Assembly: GCF_026410195.1 (NCBI RefSeq) | Contig: NZ_JAPMLM010000055.1 | Coordinates: forward strand, 310,001-374,000 | Origin: Xanthomarina sp. F2636L | Lineage (GTDB): Bacteria; Bacteroidota; Bacteroidia; Flavobacteriales; Flavobacteriaceae | DNA: 64,000 nt | Direction of reading: 5' to 3' | Part shown: positions 33,048 through 43,700 of the stretch, piece by piece | Layout: each line of letters begins with the position of its first letter | Numbering within the stretch: the stretch's first letter is position 1 | Translations under genes and position numbers: made by a program | Notes under the pieces: generated by a model | Seen by the model: only the letters and a program-made list of their open reading frames with translations | Told to the model about the DNA's origin: nothing | Database searches by the model: none

Positions 33048-35300
33048 ATGAAAAAAATTTTATATCTATTGTTTTTTGCGAGTATTCCTGTAATACAAGC
33101 ACAAAACAACATACATGGTTCCATATTAGACAATGAAACTCAGGAACCATTAGTATTTGCAAATATCTATTTGCCACAATTAGAAAAAGGAACCACTACA
33201 GACGAACATGGCCAGTTTACTCTTAGCAATTTGCCCTCAGGTAATTACAAGATAGTATGTTCTATTATTGGTTATGAAACCTTTTCTAAAACTGTTTCGA
33301 TTCCAAAAACAGAAGCCTTAGAAATTTTCTTATCATCTTCCGCCATTGAAATGGAAGAAATTATTATTTCAACTCCTTTTCATAAACTTCAAAGTGAAAA
33401 TGTGATGAAAGTAGAACAAGCAAAAATTTCAGATCTTAAAGCACAAGGTGCTGTAACTTTAGCTGAAGGTATTACAAATATAGCTGGAGTTGAAAGCATA
33501 AGTACAGGACTTAGTATTGGAAAACCTGTAATTAGAGGACTAAGTTCTAATCGTGTTTTAGTTTATACACAGGGTGTCAGGTTAGAAAATCAACAGTTTG
33601 GAGATGAACATGGCTTGGGCTTAAACGATTCGGGTGTGGAAAGTGTAGAGGTTATCAAAGGTCCTGCTTCCCTACTCTATGGTAGCGATGCTCTTGGTGG
33701 TGTTTTATATATAAATCCAGAAAAGTTTGCTCAACAAAATACAAACGTTGCCGATGTTGAAGCAACTTATTTTGGAAACACCTCTGGTTACTCAGGCAAC
33801 ATAGGTTATAAAGAGTCTAGCGACAAACTAAAATTTTTGATAAGAGGAAGTTTAACGGAACACTCAGATTACAACACTGCAGATTACAGAGTTACCAATA
33901 CACGCTTTAAAGAGCAGGATTTTAAATCTGGGATTGGATATCAAAGCACACAGTTTAAAACGGAATTCCGTTATAATATGAATCATTCCAAATTAGGAAT
34001 TCCAGAAACTATTGGAGAGCAAACTAAAAATAAAACTCCAGAATTACCTTATCAAGACATCACCAATCATGTATTTAGCTCTAAGTCTAACATATATTTC
34101 GACACTTCAAGTTTAGAAATTAGTTTAGGCTATATCTATAACGATAGAAAAGAATTCGAAGAACATCATCATGGTCATGATGACCACGATGACCATGATG
34201 ACCACGATGACCATGATGACCATGATGACCATGATGAACATGAAGAGGAAGCGTTAGAAGCTGCACTTCATATGAAGTTAAAGACTTTTAATTATGATGT
34301 AAAATATCAATTACCCGAATATGGTAAGTTTGAAACCATAGTTGGTACACAAGGGATGAATCAAGTGAATACCAATTATGGTGAAGAACAATTAATTCCT
34401 GATGCCACTACAAACGATTTTGGTTTATTTGCCATGTCTCACATTCATTTTGAAAATGCAGATATCCAAATTGGAGCTCGATTTGATAATAGAAACATAC
34501 AGGTTCTCAACGGGTTCACTAAAGACTTTAAAAGCTTTAATGGCGCTATAGGAGTTAAAACCACTCTGCTAAAAAGATTAACTGCTAGGTTAAATTTTGC
34601 TTCAGGGTTTAGAGCTCCAAATCTTGCCGAATTAACATCTTACGGAACTCATGAAGGAACTAATAGGTTTGAAATTGGAGATGAAAATCTTACCAACGAA
34701 CAAAACTTTCAAACAGATGTAGCTTTAGAATTTAAAAGTGAACATGTGGAATTCTATGTTAACGGGTTTTATAACCTTGTAAATGATTATATTTTTCTTC
34801 AACCAGATGGTACTTTTATTAATGACACTCCTGTGTATAGCTATATTCAGGAAGATGCTAATTTATATGGCGGAGAGATAGGATTTCATTTTCATCCACA
34901 TCCTTTAGATTGGCTTCACGTAGAAAGTAATTTTGAAACTGTAACAGGAAAACAGAAAAATGAGACTTATTTACCTTTAATTCCTGCAAATAGTTTAAGC
35001 AATACGCTTAGAGTGGAATTAGATAGCAAATGGGCTGATAAGCTATATAGTTTTATTAAACTACAATCTACATTTGCTCAAAATAATGTAAGCAAATATG
35101 AAATGGTTTCAGACAGCTACAACTTACTAAGTGCAGGTATTGGTGGCACATTTCAACTATTTAAAAATGATTTGTCTGTGGCAGTTTCTGGAAGTAATTT
35201 AACCAACAAAAAATATATCAATCATTTATCCAGACTAAAACAGGAAGGTATCTATAATATGGGAAGAAATATTAGTATATCACTTTCTTATAATTTATAA
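33048..35300 (+). CDS. TonB-dependent outer-membrane receptor, probable zinc or divalent-metal uptake
   Basis: 750 residues. The signal peptide ends near residue 18. A carboxypeptidase-regulatory-like domain (NIHGSILDNETQEPLVFANI) covers about 20-105. The plug domain (about 115-225) has GIEYGSD-type features seen here as SVEVIKGPASLLYGSDALGG. A 22-strand barrel follows and ends in SISLSYNL. Near residues 374-400 an extracellular loop carries (Asp-Asp-His) repeats, similar in idea to the His-rich loop of the zinc receptor ZnuD. TonB/ExbB energy would drive import across the outer membrane. The small upstream His-rich protein supports a metal substrate. Copper, nickel or cobalt cannot be excluded. 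Confidence 0.88.
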   Translation: MKKILYLLFFASIPVIQAQNNIHGSILDNETQEPLVFANIYLPQLEKGTTTDEHGQFTLSNLPSGNYKIVCSIIGYETFSKTVSIPKTEALEIFLSSSAIEMEEIIISTPFHKLQSENVMKVEQAKISDLKAQGAVTLAEGITNIAGVESISTGLSIGKPVIRGLSSNRVLVYTQGVRLENQQFGDEHGLGLNDSGVESVEVIKGPASLLYGSDALGGVLYINPEKFAQQNTNVADVEATYFGNTSGYSGNIGYKESSDKLKFLIRGSLTEHSDYNTADYRVTNTRFKEQDFKSGIGYQSTQFKTEFRYNMNHSKLGIPETIGEQTKNKTPELPYQDITNHVFSSKSNIYFDTSSLEISLGYIYNDRKEFEEHHHGHDDHDDHDDHDDHDDHDDHDEHEEEALEAALHMKLKTFNYDVKYQLPEYGKFETIVGTQGMNQVNTNYGEEQLIPDATTNDFGLFAMSHIHFENADIQIGARFDNRNIQVLNGFTKDFKSFNGAIGVKTTLLKRLTARLNFASGFRAPNLAELTSYGTHEGTNRFEIGDENLTNEQNFQTDVALEFKSEHVEFYVNGFYNLVNDYIFLQPDGTFINDTPVYSYIQEDANLYGGEIGFHFHPHPLDWLHVESNFETVTGKQKNETYLPLIPANSLSNTLRVELDSKWADKLYSFIKLQSTFAQNNVSKYEMVSDSYNLLSAGIGGTFQLFKNDLSVAVSGSNLTNKKYINHLSRLKQEGIYNMGRNISISLSYNL
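34179..34241 (+). repeat. 9-bp tandem repeat in the TonB receptor gene
   Basis: Seven units of GATGACCAY (the last GATGAACAT) encode Asp-Asp-His six times and then Asp-Glu-His. The unit is a multiple of three, so slippage would change loop length without a frameshift. Confidence 0.9.
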
Positions 35301-35323
35301 ACTACCTATTAAAAAAACCGACA

Positions 35324-35362
35324 AAAACCTTCTGAAGCAATTTAACTTCAGAAGGTTTTTTT
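35324..35362. terminator. bidirectional terminator after the TonB receptor gene
   Basis: Arms AAAACCTTCTGAAG (35324-35337) and CTTCAGAAGGTTTT (35346-35359) with T or A runs outside. It serves the receptor gene and the convergent 97-residue gene. Confidence 0.9.
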
Positions 35363-35654
35363 ATTTATTTGTTTTTACTTGAGTTTTAGCTTTACTATTA
35401 GAAAACACAAAGGTGTAAAACCACATGAGAGTAAACGTAGGAATAATATCAACCATTGGTAAGGCTTCTTCCACAAATGAAATAACAGCTGCAATTTTAC
35501 CTTTTCTTCCAGGATACAATCTTGTCATTAAGTAAGCAGATAACGGTGCCCAAACAAAATCGAACGGAGGGAATACATAGGAGACATATCCTAATAAATC
35601 AAATAGGATTCCTAAAAGGAGTTTTTTATTTTTTGAACTTTTTTCTGATGTCAT
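35361..35654 (-). CDS. small conserved membrane protein, unknown function
   Basis: 97 residues with lysine-rich termini. Hydrophobic segments lie near 12-30 and 33-46, and another near 68-88. The middle has APLSAYLMTRLYPGRKGKIA, with a conserved-looking Pro-Gly-Arg loop. No signal peptide. It is monocistronic, and its stop lies at the edge of the shared terminator. I do not recognise a named family; relatives appear to be common small membrane proteins of Flavobacteriaceae. Confidence 0.65.
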   Translation of the reverse strand: MTSEKSSKNKKLLLGILFDLLGYVSYVFPPFDFVWAPLSAYLMTRLYPGRKGKIAAVISFVEEALPMVDIIPTFTLMWFYTFVFSNSKAKTQVKTNK

Positions 35655-35873
35655 ATAATAAATTAATTATAACAATAATAACAAATAACGTTCCAAAATA
35701 TTTATAAGACAAAACCTGACTATGAATACTTTATAAATTTATAACATGTTTATTTAAGTTATTTTTAACTTTTAGTTAGCATTTTTTAATTGCATCTCCT
35801 TTAGATTTGTTTTTATAAAGTGTAACAATGTTCCATTTTTAATGTCTTTTAATCTAACCAATCATAGCATTTA

Positions 35874-38306
35874 ATGAAATCTTTTGCATATATATTCTTA
35901 TTTCTATTTTTTTCAAATACCATAATTGCTCAAGAAAAGAAATCTATTCATATACAAAGAGCTATTGCTGCACCTAAAATAGACGGAATTTTAAATGATA
36001 AAGCATGGCAAGATGCCGAATTAGCTGAAGGCTTTATTCAGTTTAGACCTGATATTGGTGTACAAGAAAATCCCGACAAAAAAACGGTAGTAAAGGTTAC
36101 TTATGATGACGACGCCATTTATTTTGGCGCCTATCTTTACGATAATCCAGATGAAATAACTAAACAATTCCAAAGTCGTGATAATTTTGGAATCAACGAT
36201 TTTTTTGGAGTCGTATTGAACCCAAATAACGATTCACAAAACGACACCGAATTCTTTGTTTTCCCTACAGGGAATCAGGCTGATGCTATTTTATCTCCTG
36301 CTATTGGAGAAGATTTTGGCTGGAATTCTGTTTGGGAAAGTGCCGTGAAAATTGTTGACGACGGCTGGATTGTAGAAATGAAAATCCCATATTCAGCCTT
36401 GCGTTTTTCAAATAAAACAGATCATATTTGGGGTTTACAATTTCATAGACAATTTAGATCCGATAGATCTCAATATACCTGGAACCCTATCAATCCAGAA
36501 ATAGGAAATACAGGGTTATACCATGGACAGTTGCTTGGCATAAAAGATATCCAACCTCCTACGCGTCTCATGTTGTATCCTTATGCTTCAACAGTTTTTA
36601 GTAAGGAAGGAGATTCAAATATCAATGATGAATATCATGTAGGAATGGATTTAAAATATGGAATTACAGAAAACTTCACTTTAGATGCAACACTCATTCC
36701 AGATTTTAGTCAGGTGGGTTTTGATGATGTTGAATTAAATCTAGGCCCTTTTGAACAACAGTTTTCCGAACAAAGACAGTTTTTTACAGAAGGGGTTGAT
36801 TTATTTACCAAAGGAGATTTATTTTACTCCAGACGAGTAGGAAATGCTCCAACAGGAAACACAAATCTTGATGCAAATGAAGTGGTTAACAAATATCCTG
36901 ACAAAGTTAAAACCTTGAATGCGTTTAAAGTTTCTGGAAGAACAAAAAACGGTTTAGGTGTTGGTGTTTTTAACGCCATTACTCAAAAAACTTACGCCAC
37001 TGTGGAAGACACCTTGAGCCATAACTCTCGAAAAGAACTTGTTGAACCTATAACTAATTACAATATTTTTGTGATTGATCAACAATTTAACGGCAACTCG
37101 TCTGTAAGTTTAATCAATACAAACGTGACTAGGGACGGACATTTTAGAGATGCAAATGTAACTGCTGCCTTATTAGATTATGCAAATAAGAAAAATACTA
37201 TTGGAGTTGAAGCTGCTGTAAAACATAGTTATCTTAATCTAGAAGATGGAAACGAAAGTGGTTTTAATACCCAGTTTGAGATTGGTAAAATAAGTGGGAA
37301 TTATCAATATAGCATTGGACATGAGTTAGCTGATAAAAACTACGACATCAACGATTTAGGTATCAATTTTAGAAACAACTACAGTAACTTTACTGCCGAT
37401 TTTTCTTATGAAATTTTTGAACCTGTAGGCAACTTAATCAGTCTGTATTACGGTTTTTGGTACAACTACAACATGCTATACAACCCAAGTACATACACGG
37501 GAAACAACATAGGAAGCCGTATTACACTTGAGAATAAAAATCTACTTAGTTATGGAGCCAGAATTAATTATGAAATAGGAAAACAGTATGACTATTACGA
37601 AGCCAGAACAGAAGGACGATATTTTATTTATGAAAACTTTTTAAGCACTAGTGGATGGATATCATCTAATTACAACAAAACTTTTGCCTTAGATGCAGAA
37701 ATTGGCATTGAAACACTATTTGAAGCAGATCGAGATGTTTTCAATTTTGAATTCTCGATTAGTCCTAGAGTTAGATTTAACGATAGACTTACGTTGATTT
37801 ATAGCATGGACTTCAGGCAAGCAAGAGGGGATAGAGGTTTTATACAAAACCTTGAAAGTGATATAATTTTTGGGCAAAGAGATCAAAACACACTTATTAA
37901 TACTATTACCGGGAATTATAATTTTAATGTCTTTCATGCCTTGTCTTTATCCTTTAGAAATTACTGGAGCGTAGTTACCTACAACAACCAACTATATACT
38001 TTGGAAGACAATGGGAGTTTAAGCACAGATGATGGTTATACTTTAAACGATATAGATAATCCTGATGTTAATTTTAATACATGGAATCTTGATTTTGCTT
38101 ATTCTTGGCAATTTGCTCCTGGTAGCACTTTAACGGCTTTATATAGAAATAGTTTGTTCGATTTCTCAAACGCTTCTAGAGACACTTATTTTAACAGTGT
38201 AAATAATCTTTTTAAGCAACCTATAGATCATAACTTTTCTATTAGATTAGTTTATTATATCGATTATAACCAAATAAAAAATATTTTCAATAAGAAACAC
38301 AGCTGA
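35874..38306 (+). CDS. DUF5916 / CBM9-like exported outer-membrane protein
   Basis: 810 residues with a signal peptide (FLFFSNTIIAQ end near 19). Residues 20-220 resemble a carbohydrate-binding module family 9 domain (KIDGILNDKAWQDAE, then EFFVFPTGNQADA and WIVEMKIPYSALRF). The rest is the DUF5916 region, with strands and aromatic girdles typical of an outer-membrane barrel and a final VYYIDYNQIKNIF. It is probably an outer-membrane protein that binds glycan or a related ligand. It is monocistronic, preceded by 219 bases with no obvious promoter match. Exact role unknown. Confidence 0.85.
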   Translation: MKSFAYIFLFLFFSNTIIAQEKKSIHIQRAIAAPKIDGILNDKAWQDAELAEGFIQFRPDIGVQENPDKKTVVKVTYDDDAIYFGAYLYDNPDEITKQFQSRDNFGINDFFGVVLNPNNDSQNDTEFFVFPTGNQADAILSPAIGEDFGWNSVWESAVKIVDDGWIVEMKIPYSALRFSNKTDHIWGLQFHRQFRSDRSQYTWNPINPEIGNTGLYHGQLLGIKDIQPPTRLMLYPYASTVFSKEGDSNINDEYHVGMDLKYGITENFTLDATLIPDFSQVGFDDVELNLGPFEQQFSEQRQFFTEGVDLFTKGDLFYSRRVGNAPTGNTNLDANEVVNKYPDKVKTLNAFKVSGRTKNGLGVGVFNAITQKTYATVEDTLSHNSRKELVEPITNYNIFVIDQQFNGNSSVSLINTNVTRDGHFRDANVTAALLDYANKKNTIGVEAAVKHSYLNLEDGNESGFNTQFEIGKISGNYQYSIGHELADKNYDINDLGINFRNNYSNFTADFSYEIFEPVGNLISLYYGFWYNYNMLYNPSTYTGNNIGSRITLENKNLLSYGARINYEIGKQYDYYEARTEGRYFIYENFLSTSGWISSNYNKTFALDAEIGIETLFEADRDVFNFEFSISPRVRFNDRLTLIYSMDFRQARGDRGFIQNLESDIIFGQRDQNTLINTITGNYNFNVFHALSLSFRNYWSVVTYNNQLYTLEDNGSLSTDDGYTLNDIDNPDVNFNTWNLDFAYSWQFAPGSTLTALYRNSLFDFSNASRDTYFNSVNNLFKQPIDHNFSIRLVYYIDYNQIKNIFNKKHS

Positions 38307-38359
38307 TAATTGTACACAAGCACTTATTGTATTAAATTCACAACTTCTTTAGGTATAAT

Positions 38360-39022
38360 ATGATTCAAGCAAAAAACATTCACAAATACTTTAACGATTT
38401 ACACGTTTTAAAAGGTGTAGATTTAGACATTAAAAAAGGCGAGATAGTTTCTGTTGTAGGTGCTTCAGGAGCTGGAAAAACAACTTTACTTCAAATTTTA
38501 GGTACTTTAGACAAACCTTCCTCAAAAGAAAAAAACGAGTTCGTTATAAATGGTACAAGTATTAGTACTTTAAGCGATAAAGCTTTGGCCAAATTCAGAA
38601 ATGAACATATTGGATTTATTTTTCAATTTCATCAGCTTTTACCAGAATTTACAGCCTTAGAGAATGTGTGTATTCCTGCATATATTAAAAAAACGAAAAA
38701 ATCTGATGCCGAAAAAAGAGCCAAAGAACTACTTGATTTTTTAGGCTTAAAAGACAGATACGAACACAAACCAAATGAATTGTCTGGAGGTGAACAACAA
38801 CGTGTTGCCGTAGCTAGAGCTTTAATTAATAATCCAGAACTTATTTTTGCCGATGAACCTTCTGGAAATTTAGATAGTGAATCTGCTGAAAACCTACATC
38901 AGCTGTTTTTTAAACTTCGTGACGAATTTGGACAAACCTTTGTAATTGTTACTCACAACCAGGAATTAGCCGATATGGCAGATAGAAAGCTTACCATGGT
39001 TGATGGAAAAATTATATATTAG
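38360..39022 (+). CDS. ABC transporter ATP-binding protein, LolD-like
   Basis: 220 residues. Walker [10 protein letters not shown] is near 35-43, the Q-loop region is [11 protein letters not shown], the signature is [15 protein letters not shown], and Walker B plus D-loop is [12 protein letters not shown]; the switch is VTHN. The sequence type is the MacB/LolD branch, which drives lipoprotein release or extrusion from the inner membrane. No permease gene is adjacent, so the partner is elsewhere. The downstream gene is an unrelated polytopic membrane protein 43 bases away. The symbol is left blank because LolD and other MacB-type ATPases cannot be separated here. Confidence 0.88.
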   Translation: MIQAKNIHKYFNDLHVLKGVDLDIKKGEIVSVVGASGAGKTTLLQILGTLDKPSSKEKNEFVINGTSISTLSDKALAKFRNEHIGFIFQFHQLLPEFTALENVCIPAYIKKTKKSDAEKRAKELLDFLGLKDRYEHKPNELSGGEQQRVAVARALINNPELIFADEPSGNLDSESAENLHQLFFKLRDEFGQTFVIVTHNQELADMADRKLTMVDGKIIY

Positions 39023-39065
39023 AGGTTGGTATTTTAATCATCAGCCAATTAACTAATAAAAACAC

Positions 39066-40733
39066 ATGCTATTCATACTTCTTTCTTGGATCTATATTTT
39101 AGCAATTACTTTAGTGGTTGGAGTTAGCATCGATCGGCTATTAAAACTGAAAGATATCAAACCCATTTTGGTTTTATTTCATGGTTTTTTTGGCATTACT
39201 TTATTGGCTGGATTCTGGGCTATATTCTCAGCAATAAATTTAAAATTTCACATTTTCTTATTACTTATTACTACTGTTTTATTTTTTATAAATCACTCAT
39301 TTATAAACAAATATACCTCCATATTTAAACATGAATTTATCAAGCTATCTCAATTTATTAAAATAGTTCTAGCTGTTATTTTTATACTCATTTTAGCACA
39401 GTCTGCTTCTTCTCCATTTTTATTGGATAACGAATCTTATTACATACAAACCATGGCTTGGTTAAATGAGTATGGCTTTGTAAAAGGCCTTATAAATCTG
39501 CATTTGTTTTTAGGACAAACTAGTGGTTGGCACATCTTACAAAGTGCTTTTAGCTTTAACTTTTTATATGAAAATTTTAACGACTTAAACGGTCTTTGTC
39601 TCTTACTTGGAAACTATTATGCCCTTGTTAAACTGAATGATTACTATAAATATCAAAATAATTCCTTGGATTTAGTGGTTGGATTATTTCCTGTTTTTAA
39701 TGTGTTTCTATTTCAGTTTATCAGTTCACCTTCACCTGATTTGGCTGTTTACGTGATCTCTCTTTTCCTTTTTTATGGCTTTCTCATGAATTACCATGCT
39801 TGTAGTAAAAATGGATTGATATCGCTAGTGATTCTAAGCTCATTTTTAATCCTTATTAAAGCTACGAACCTTGTTTTTGTCATGTTCCCTCTTATTATTT
39901 ATATAAAGCATTATCAACATGTTAAACAATATACGTTTCTGGTATGGGTGGTTGCTATTCTTAGCTTAGGTTTAATTATCATTAAAAACATTTTTATTAC
40001 TGGAAATATCATGTATCCTTTAGTTGGAATTGAAGGTTTAAAAACCAGCTGGAGTTTGCCTACAGACATAGAAAACTACTTTTATAATTACGCCAAAGCC
40101 TACGGTTATGCCATAACTCCAGAAGTTTATAGTCAGAGTTCCGTTTTAAGCTTAGTAAAAGGATGGGGTTTTCAAACGGGAATAGATGGGTTTTTTAATA
40201 AACTTATTCTTATAGTCTTAACGCTATTTCTGGTATTTATTAAGAAGTTCAAGAACAATAAAGCCATCATGTTTATTTATAGTGTGGCATTCTTACAACT
40301 TGGTATTCTGTTTGCTACTTCGCCTCAATTTAGGTTTTATATGCCTTTTCTAATCATACTTTCACTCTTTCTTATATCTGAAATTATTAAAACCAAAAAA
40401 GTTGCACAAAGCCTTATAATAGCTAGTACGATAGTTATTATGATTCCTTTATTTTTTTCCTTTCCTAATTTTAAAAACAGTACGTTTTCAATAAGTTATT
40501 TAATTGAACCACATGAAAACAGTCAGTTTAATACGGAATATAAAACTCTTGAAATAGGCAATACAAAAATTAATACTCCAACAAATATTGATTTTTTCTG
40601 GGGAACTGGAAACACGCCGTTACCAACTTTAAACAAACAACAATTAGAGTATTTTAAAACCCATTTTAAAGTGATTCCTCAACAACGAAGTAATAATTTA
40701 AAAGATGGTTTTTACTTGAAAGCATTGGATTAA
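39066..40733 (+). CDS. polytopic membrane protein, LIC_10190/GT-C-like
   Basis: 555 residues with about a dozen transmembrane helices through residue 465, then a soluble C-terminal tail. Near residue 118 is the first large periplasmic loop, with LLDNESYYIQTMAWLNEYG and then FLGQTSGWHILQSAF, the kind of acidic loop seen in polyprenol-phosphate-sugar dependent (GT-C) glycosyltransferases. I recall the LIC_10190 membrane family for such sequences. It is probably involved in surface glycan or lipid-linked sugar transfer; substrate unknown. The 3' end overlaps the convergent three-domain gene by four bases. Confidence 0.7.
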   Translation: MLFILLSWIYILAITLVVGVSIDRLLKLKDIKPILVLFHGFFGITLLAGFWAIFSAINLKFHIFLLLITTVLFFINHSFINKYTSIFKHEFIKLSQFIKIVLAVIFILILAQSASSPFLLDNESYYIQTMAWLNEYGFVKGLINLHLFLGQTSGWHILQSAFSFNFLYENFNDLNGLCLLLGNYYALVKLNDYYKYQNNSLDLVVGLFPVFNVFLFQFISSPSPDLAVYVISLFLFYGFLMNYHACSKNGLISLVILSSFLILIKATNLVFVMFPLIIYIKHYQHVKQYTFLVWVVAILSLGLIIIKNIFITGNIMYPLVGIEGLKTSWSLPTDIENYFYNYAKAYGYAITPEVYSQSSVLSLVKGWGFQTGIDGFFNKLILIVLTLFLVFIKKFKNNKAIMFIYSVAFLQLGILFATSPQFRFYMPFLIILSLFLISEIIKTKKVAQSLIIASTIVIMIPLFFSFPNFKNSTFSISYLIEPHENSQFNTEYKTLEIGNTKINTPTNIDFFWGTGNTPLPTLNKQQLEYFKTHFKVIPQQRSNNLKDGFYLKALD

Positions 40734-43700
40734 AACCTCATAAAGTCTTCTTGAAAGATTTGTTTTAATCTCATCAACAATTCGTCAGCATGCTCTACAG
40801 AGAAAACCATAGGAGGTTTTATTTTTAGCACATTATTATCTTTACCATCTGTACTCATTAAAATTCCAAAATCTTTCATTCTATTAGCTAAATACGAGGC
40901 TTTCTCAGCCAATGGGTTTTTATTTTTATCAACCAGTTCAAAACCTAAAAACAAACCTTGTCCTCTAACATCGCCAATTATTGGAAATGGATTTTGAAGT
41001 TTTATTAATTCCTGTTTTAAATAACTCCCAACATTTAGAGCATTTTCCTGAAGCTTTTCATCTTTAATAACCTTCAAAACTTCTTTTCCAATAGCACAAG
41101 ACACTGGGTTACCTCCAAACGTATTAAAGTATTCCATGCCATTTGCAAAAGCATTAGCAACTTCTTGTGTACAAACCACAGCTGCTAATGGGTGACCATT
41201 GCCAATAGGTTTTCCAATAGTTACAATATCTGGAATTACATCGTGTAACTGAAATCCCCAAAATGTATGTCCTACTCGGCCACAACCTGTTTGCACTTCG
41301 TCTGCAATGCAAAGTCCGCCCGCTTTTCTAACAGCTTGATAAGCTAATTTTAAATAATTTTCAGGAAGTTCCACTTGTCCGCCACAGCTAATAATACTTT
41401 CACATATAAAACCCGCTAAATTTCTGCCTTTTTCATGAATATTCTCTATCTGTTCATCAATATGTTTAGCATAATTTTCAGCTGTATTTTCACCTTGATA
41501 CAAACCTCTAAACATATCAGGAAGTGGCACAATATGCGTGTGTTCTGGAGCTCCTTGCCCACCTTTGCCGTCAAACTTGTACGAACTAATCTCAATACAG
41601 GCATTCGTGTTACCATGGTAGCCAATTTCCACAGCAATCATATCTTTGGCTTTGGTAAAAGCTTTGGTCATCCGCAAAGCTAATTCGTTGGCTTCACTAC
41701 CTGAATTTACAAAATGCACAACAGATAATTCCTGTGGAAACGTTTCCAACAACTCTTTTGCAAAACCATTAATATTATCATGTAAATAGCGTGAATTCGT
41801 ATTTAAAACAGCCATTTGTTCTTGTCCAGCTTTTACCACTCTTGGATGTTCATGCCCAACATGAGCTACGTTATTTACGGTATCCAGATATCTCCTTCCA
41901 AAAACATCTATTAAGTAAACTCCTGCACCTCGTTCCATTTTTAATGGTTGTTTATAGGATAAACTCAAACTTTTTCCAAGGTGTTTTTTTCTAAAATTAA
42001 GAAGCTCTTTATTGGACTTATTTTGATGGGAATCCATACCATCATATTTAAATAGTACATTCGGATTTGTGCATAAACTACTCCATACAGACACATTATT
42101 CGGAAAAGCAACACCGGGAAAATCCTGTTGATAGTCCAACATATCTAACATGATTTGAAAATGTAAATGTGGCGACCAACTGCCATTTTCATTGGAATTT
42201 CCAACATAAGCCATCAAATCTCCTTTGTTGATTTTTTGTCCTTTTCTTACTAAGTTCAAACTACTTTCAGAGAGATGTCCGTACAAAGTATAAAACGGAA
42301 TACCATTATCGGTTTTGTGTTCTAAAATTAAAGTTGGCCCATAATCTCTGTAATTTCCATTGTTATAAATGTTATATACCTGCCCGTCAAATGGCGTATG
42401 AATAGGCGTGTTTTCATTCACCCAAAAATCTACACCCAAATGCATGGTTCTATATTCCGAGCCAGAATTTCCTTCTTTCTGATAAGCTTTGGTACTGTAA
42501 AATGGTCTGGTTTCTAAATATCCACCAGCAAATAATGTATTTGGCTTTTCGACTTGGAGTCTGTTAATTTTAAAGGTAGTTAATTCTATATCGTTGTATT
42601 CGGTCTCATGTCCCAACCAAGTACTTCCTACACGCATATCCAAACTAAATACCTGATTGAAGTCAAGACTAGGAAATAAATTATTTAAAGAAACATCTTG
42701 TGTTTTAGCCCAATTTAGAAAAGCTATTTCATCAGGATGTGCAGAGAAACCACAAGCTCCTCTAAAACTAAAATGAGCCAGGTTTGCATCTAATTCCAGC
42801 CATCTTTTTAATACATCCCAGGCGGGTTTCTCACTAATTAACAAATAAGTATTATCCGGTTCTTTTTGTTTGTTTAAAGCAGATTTAGTCACACTAATAA
42901 TCAAACGCATAGCAACCAAATGGTATAAAAATGGGAGCTCTTCTTCCTGCAAATAAAACTCTTTGTGATATCCAGAAACTATGGGTAAAGCAGCAGCCAA
43001 CAAATCTGGTTTGCCCATTATGGCATATGCTATGGCAATAGCTAAGTCGTTTATAGGTTGACTATAAATAGCATCTCCATAATCGATTATGGCTGTAACG
43101 GTTGGATCTATCAAATTATCTGATACCAGAATATTATTATCGTTAGCATCGTTATGGATAACGGTTTTTCGGAGTTTTTTGTAGTCTTTCTGGAAGCCCT
43201 CAAATGACTTTTGAAAGTAAGAAACAATTTCCTGTTGTTCTTTAGAAAATAGTTTTAAATACTTGAAAGTCCATTCAGATTGGGCGATATCCCAATCGAA
43301 TGATCTGTGAACTTTTGAATGTTTAAAACCTTCTAAAGCCTTTGTTATTTTTCCAGCTTCCCTTCCTAAACTAAAAAGTAACTCGTCATTTATGGGATTA
43401 ACCGAAGACCATAATCTGCCATCAATCCAAGAAAGTAAACGAACATATCTGGTGTTTCCTTCAGCATCTTTTATAGAACTGATGTATTTTCCATGGATAT
43501 CAGGAAAAACCTTAGGTGCATTCAAATTACTATTAGAAACATAGTTGAGAATTTCTTGCTGGAATTCTAAATACTCTAAGTCCTCATCTGGTCTGCCTAT
43601 TTTTAAAATATAGCTTTCTGTTTTGGTTTTAAGTCTGAAATTAAAATCTAATTCTCCCGGTAAACTTTTTATTTCACCTTCAAGATTATAGAGATTTTTT

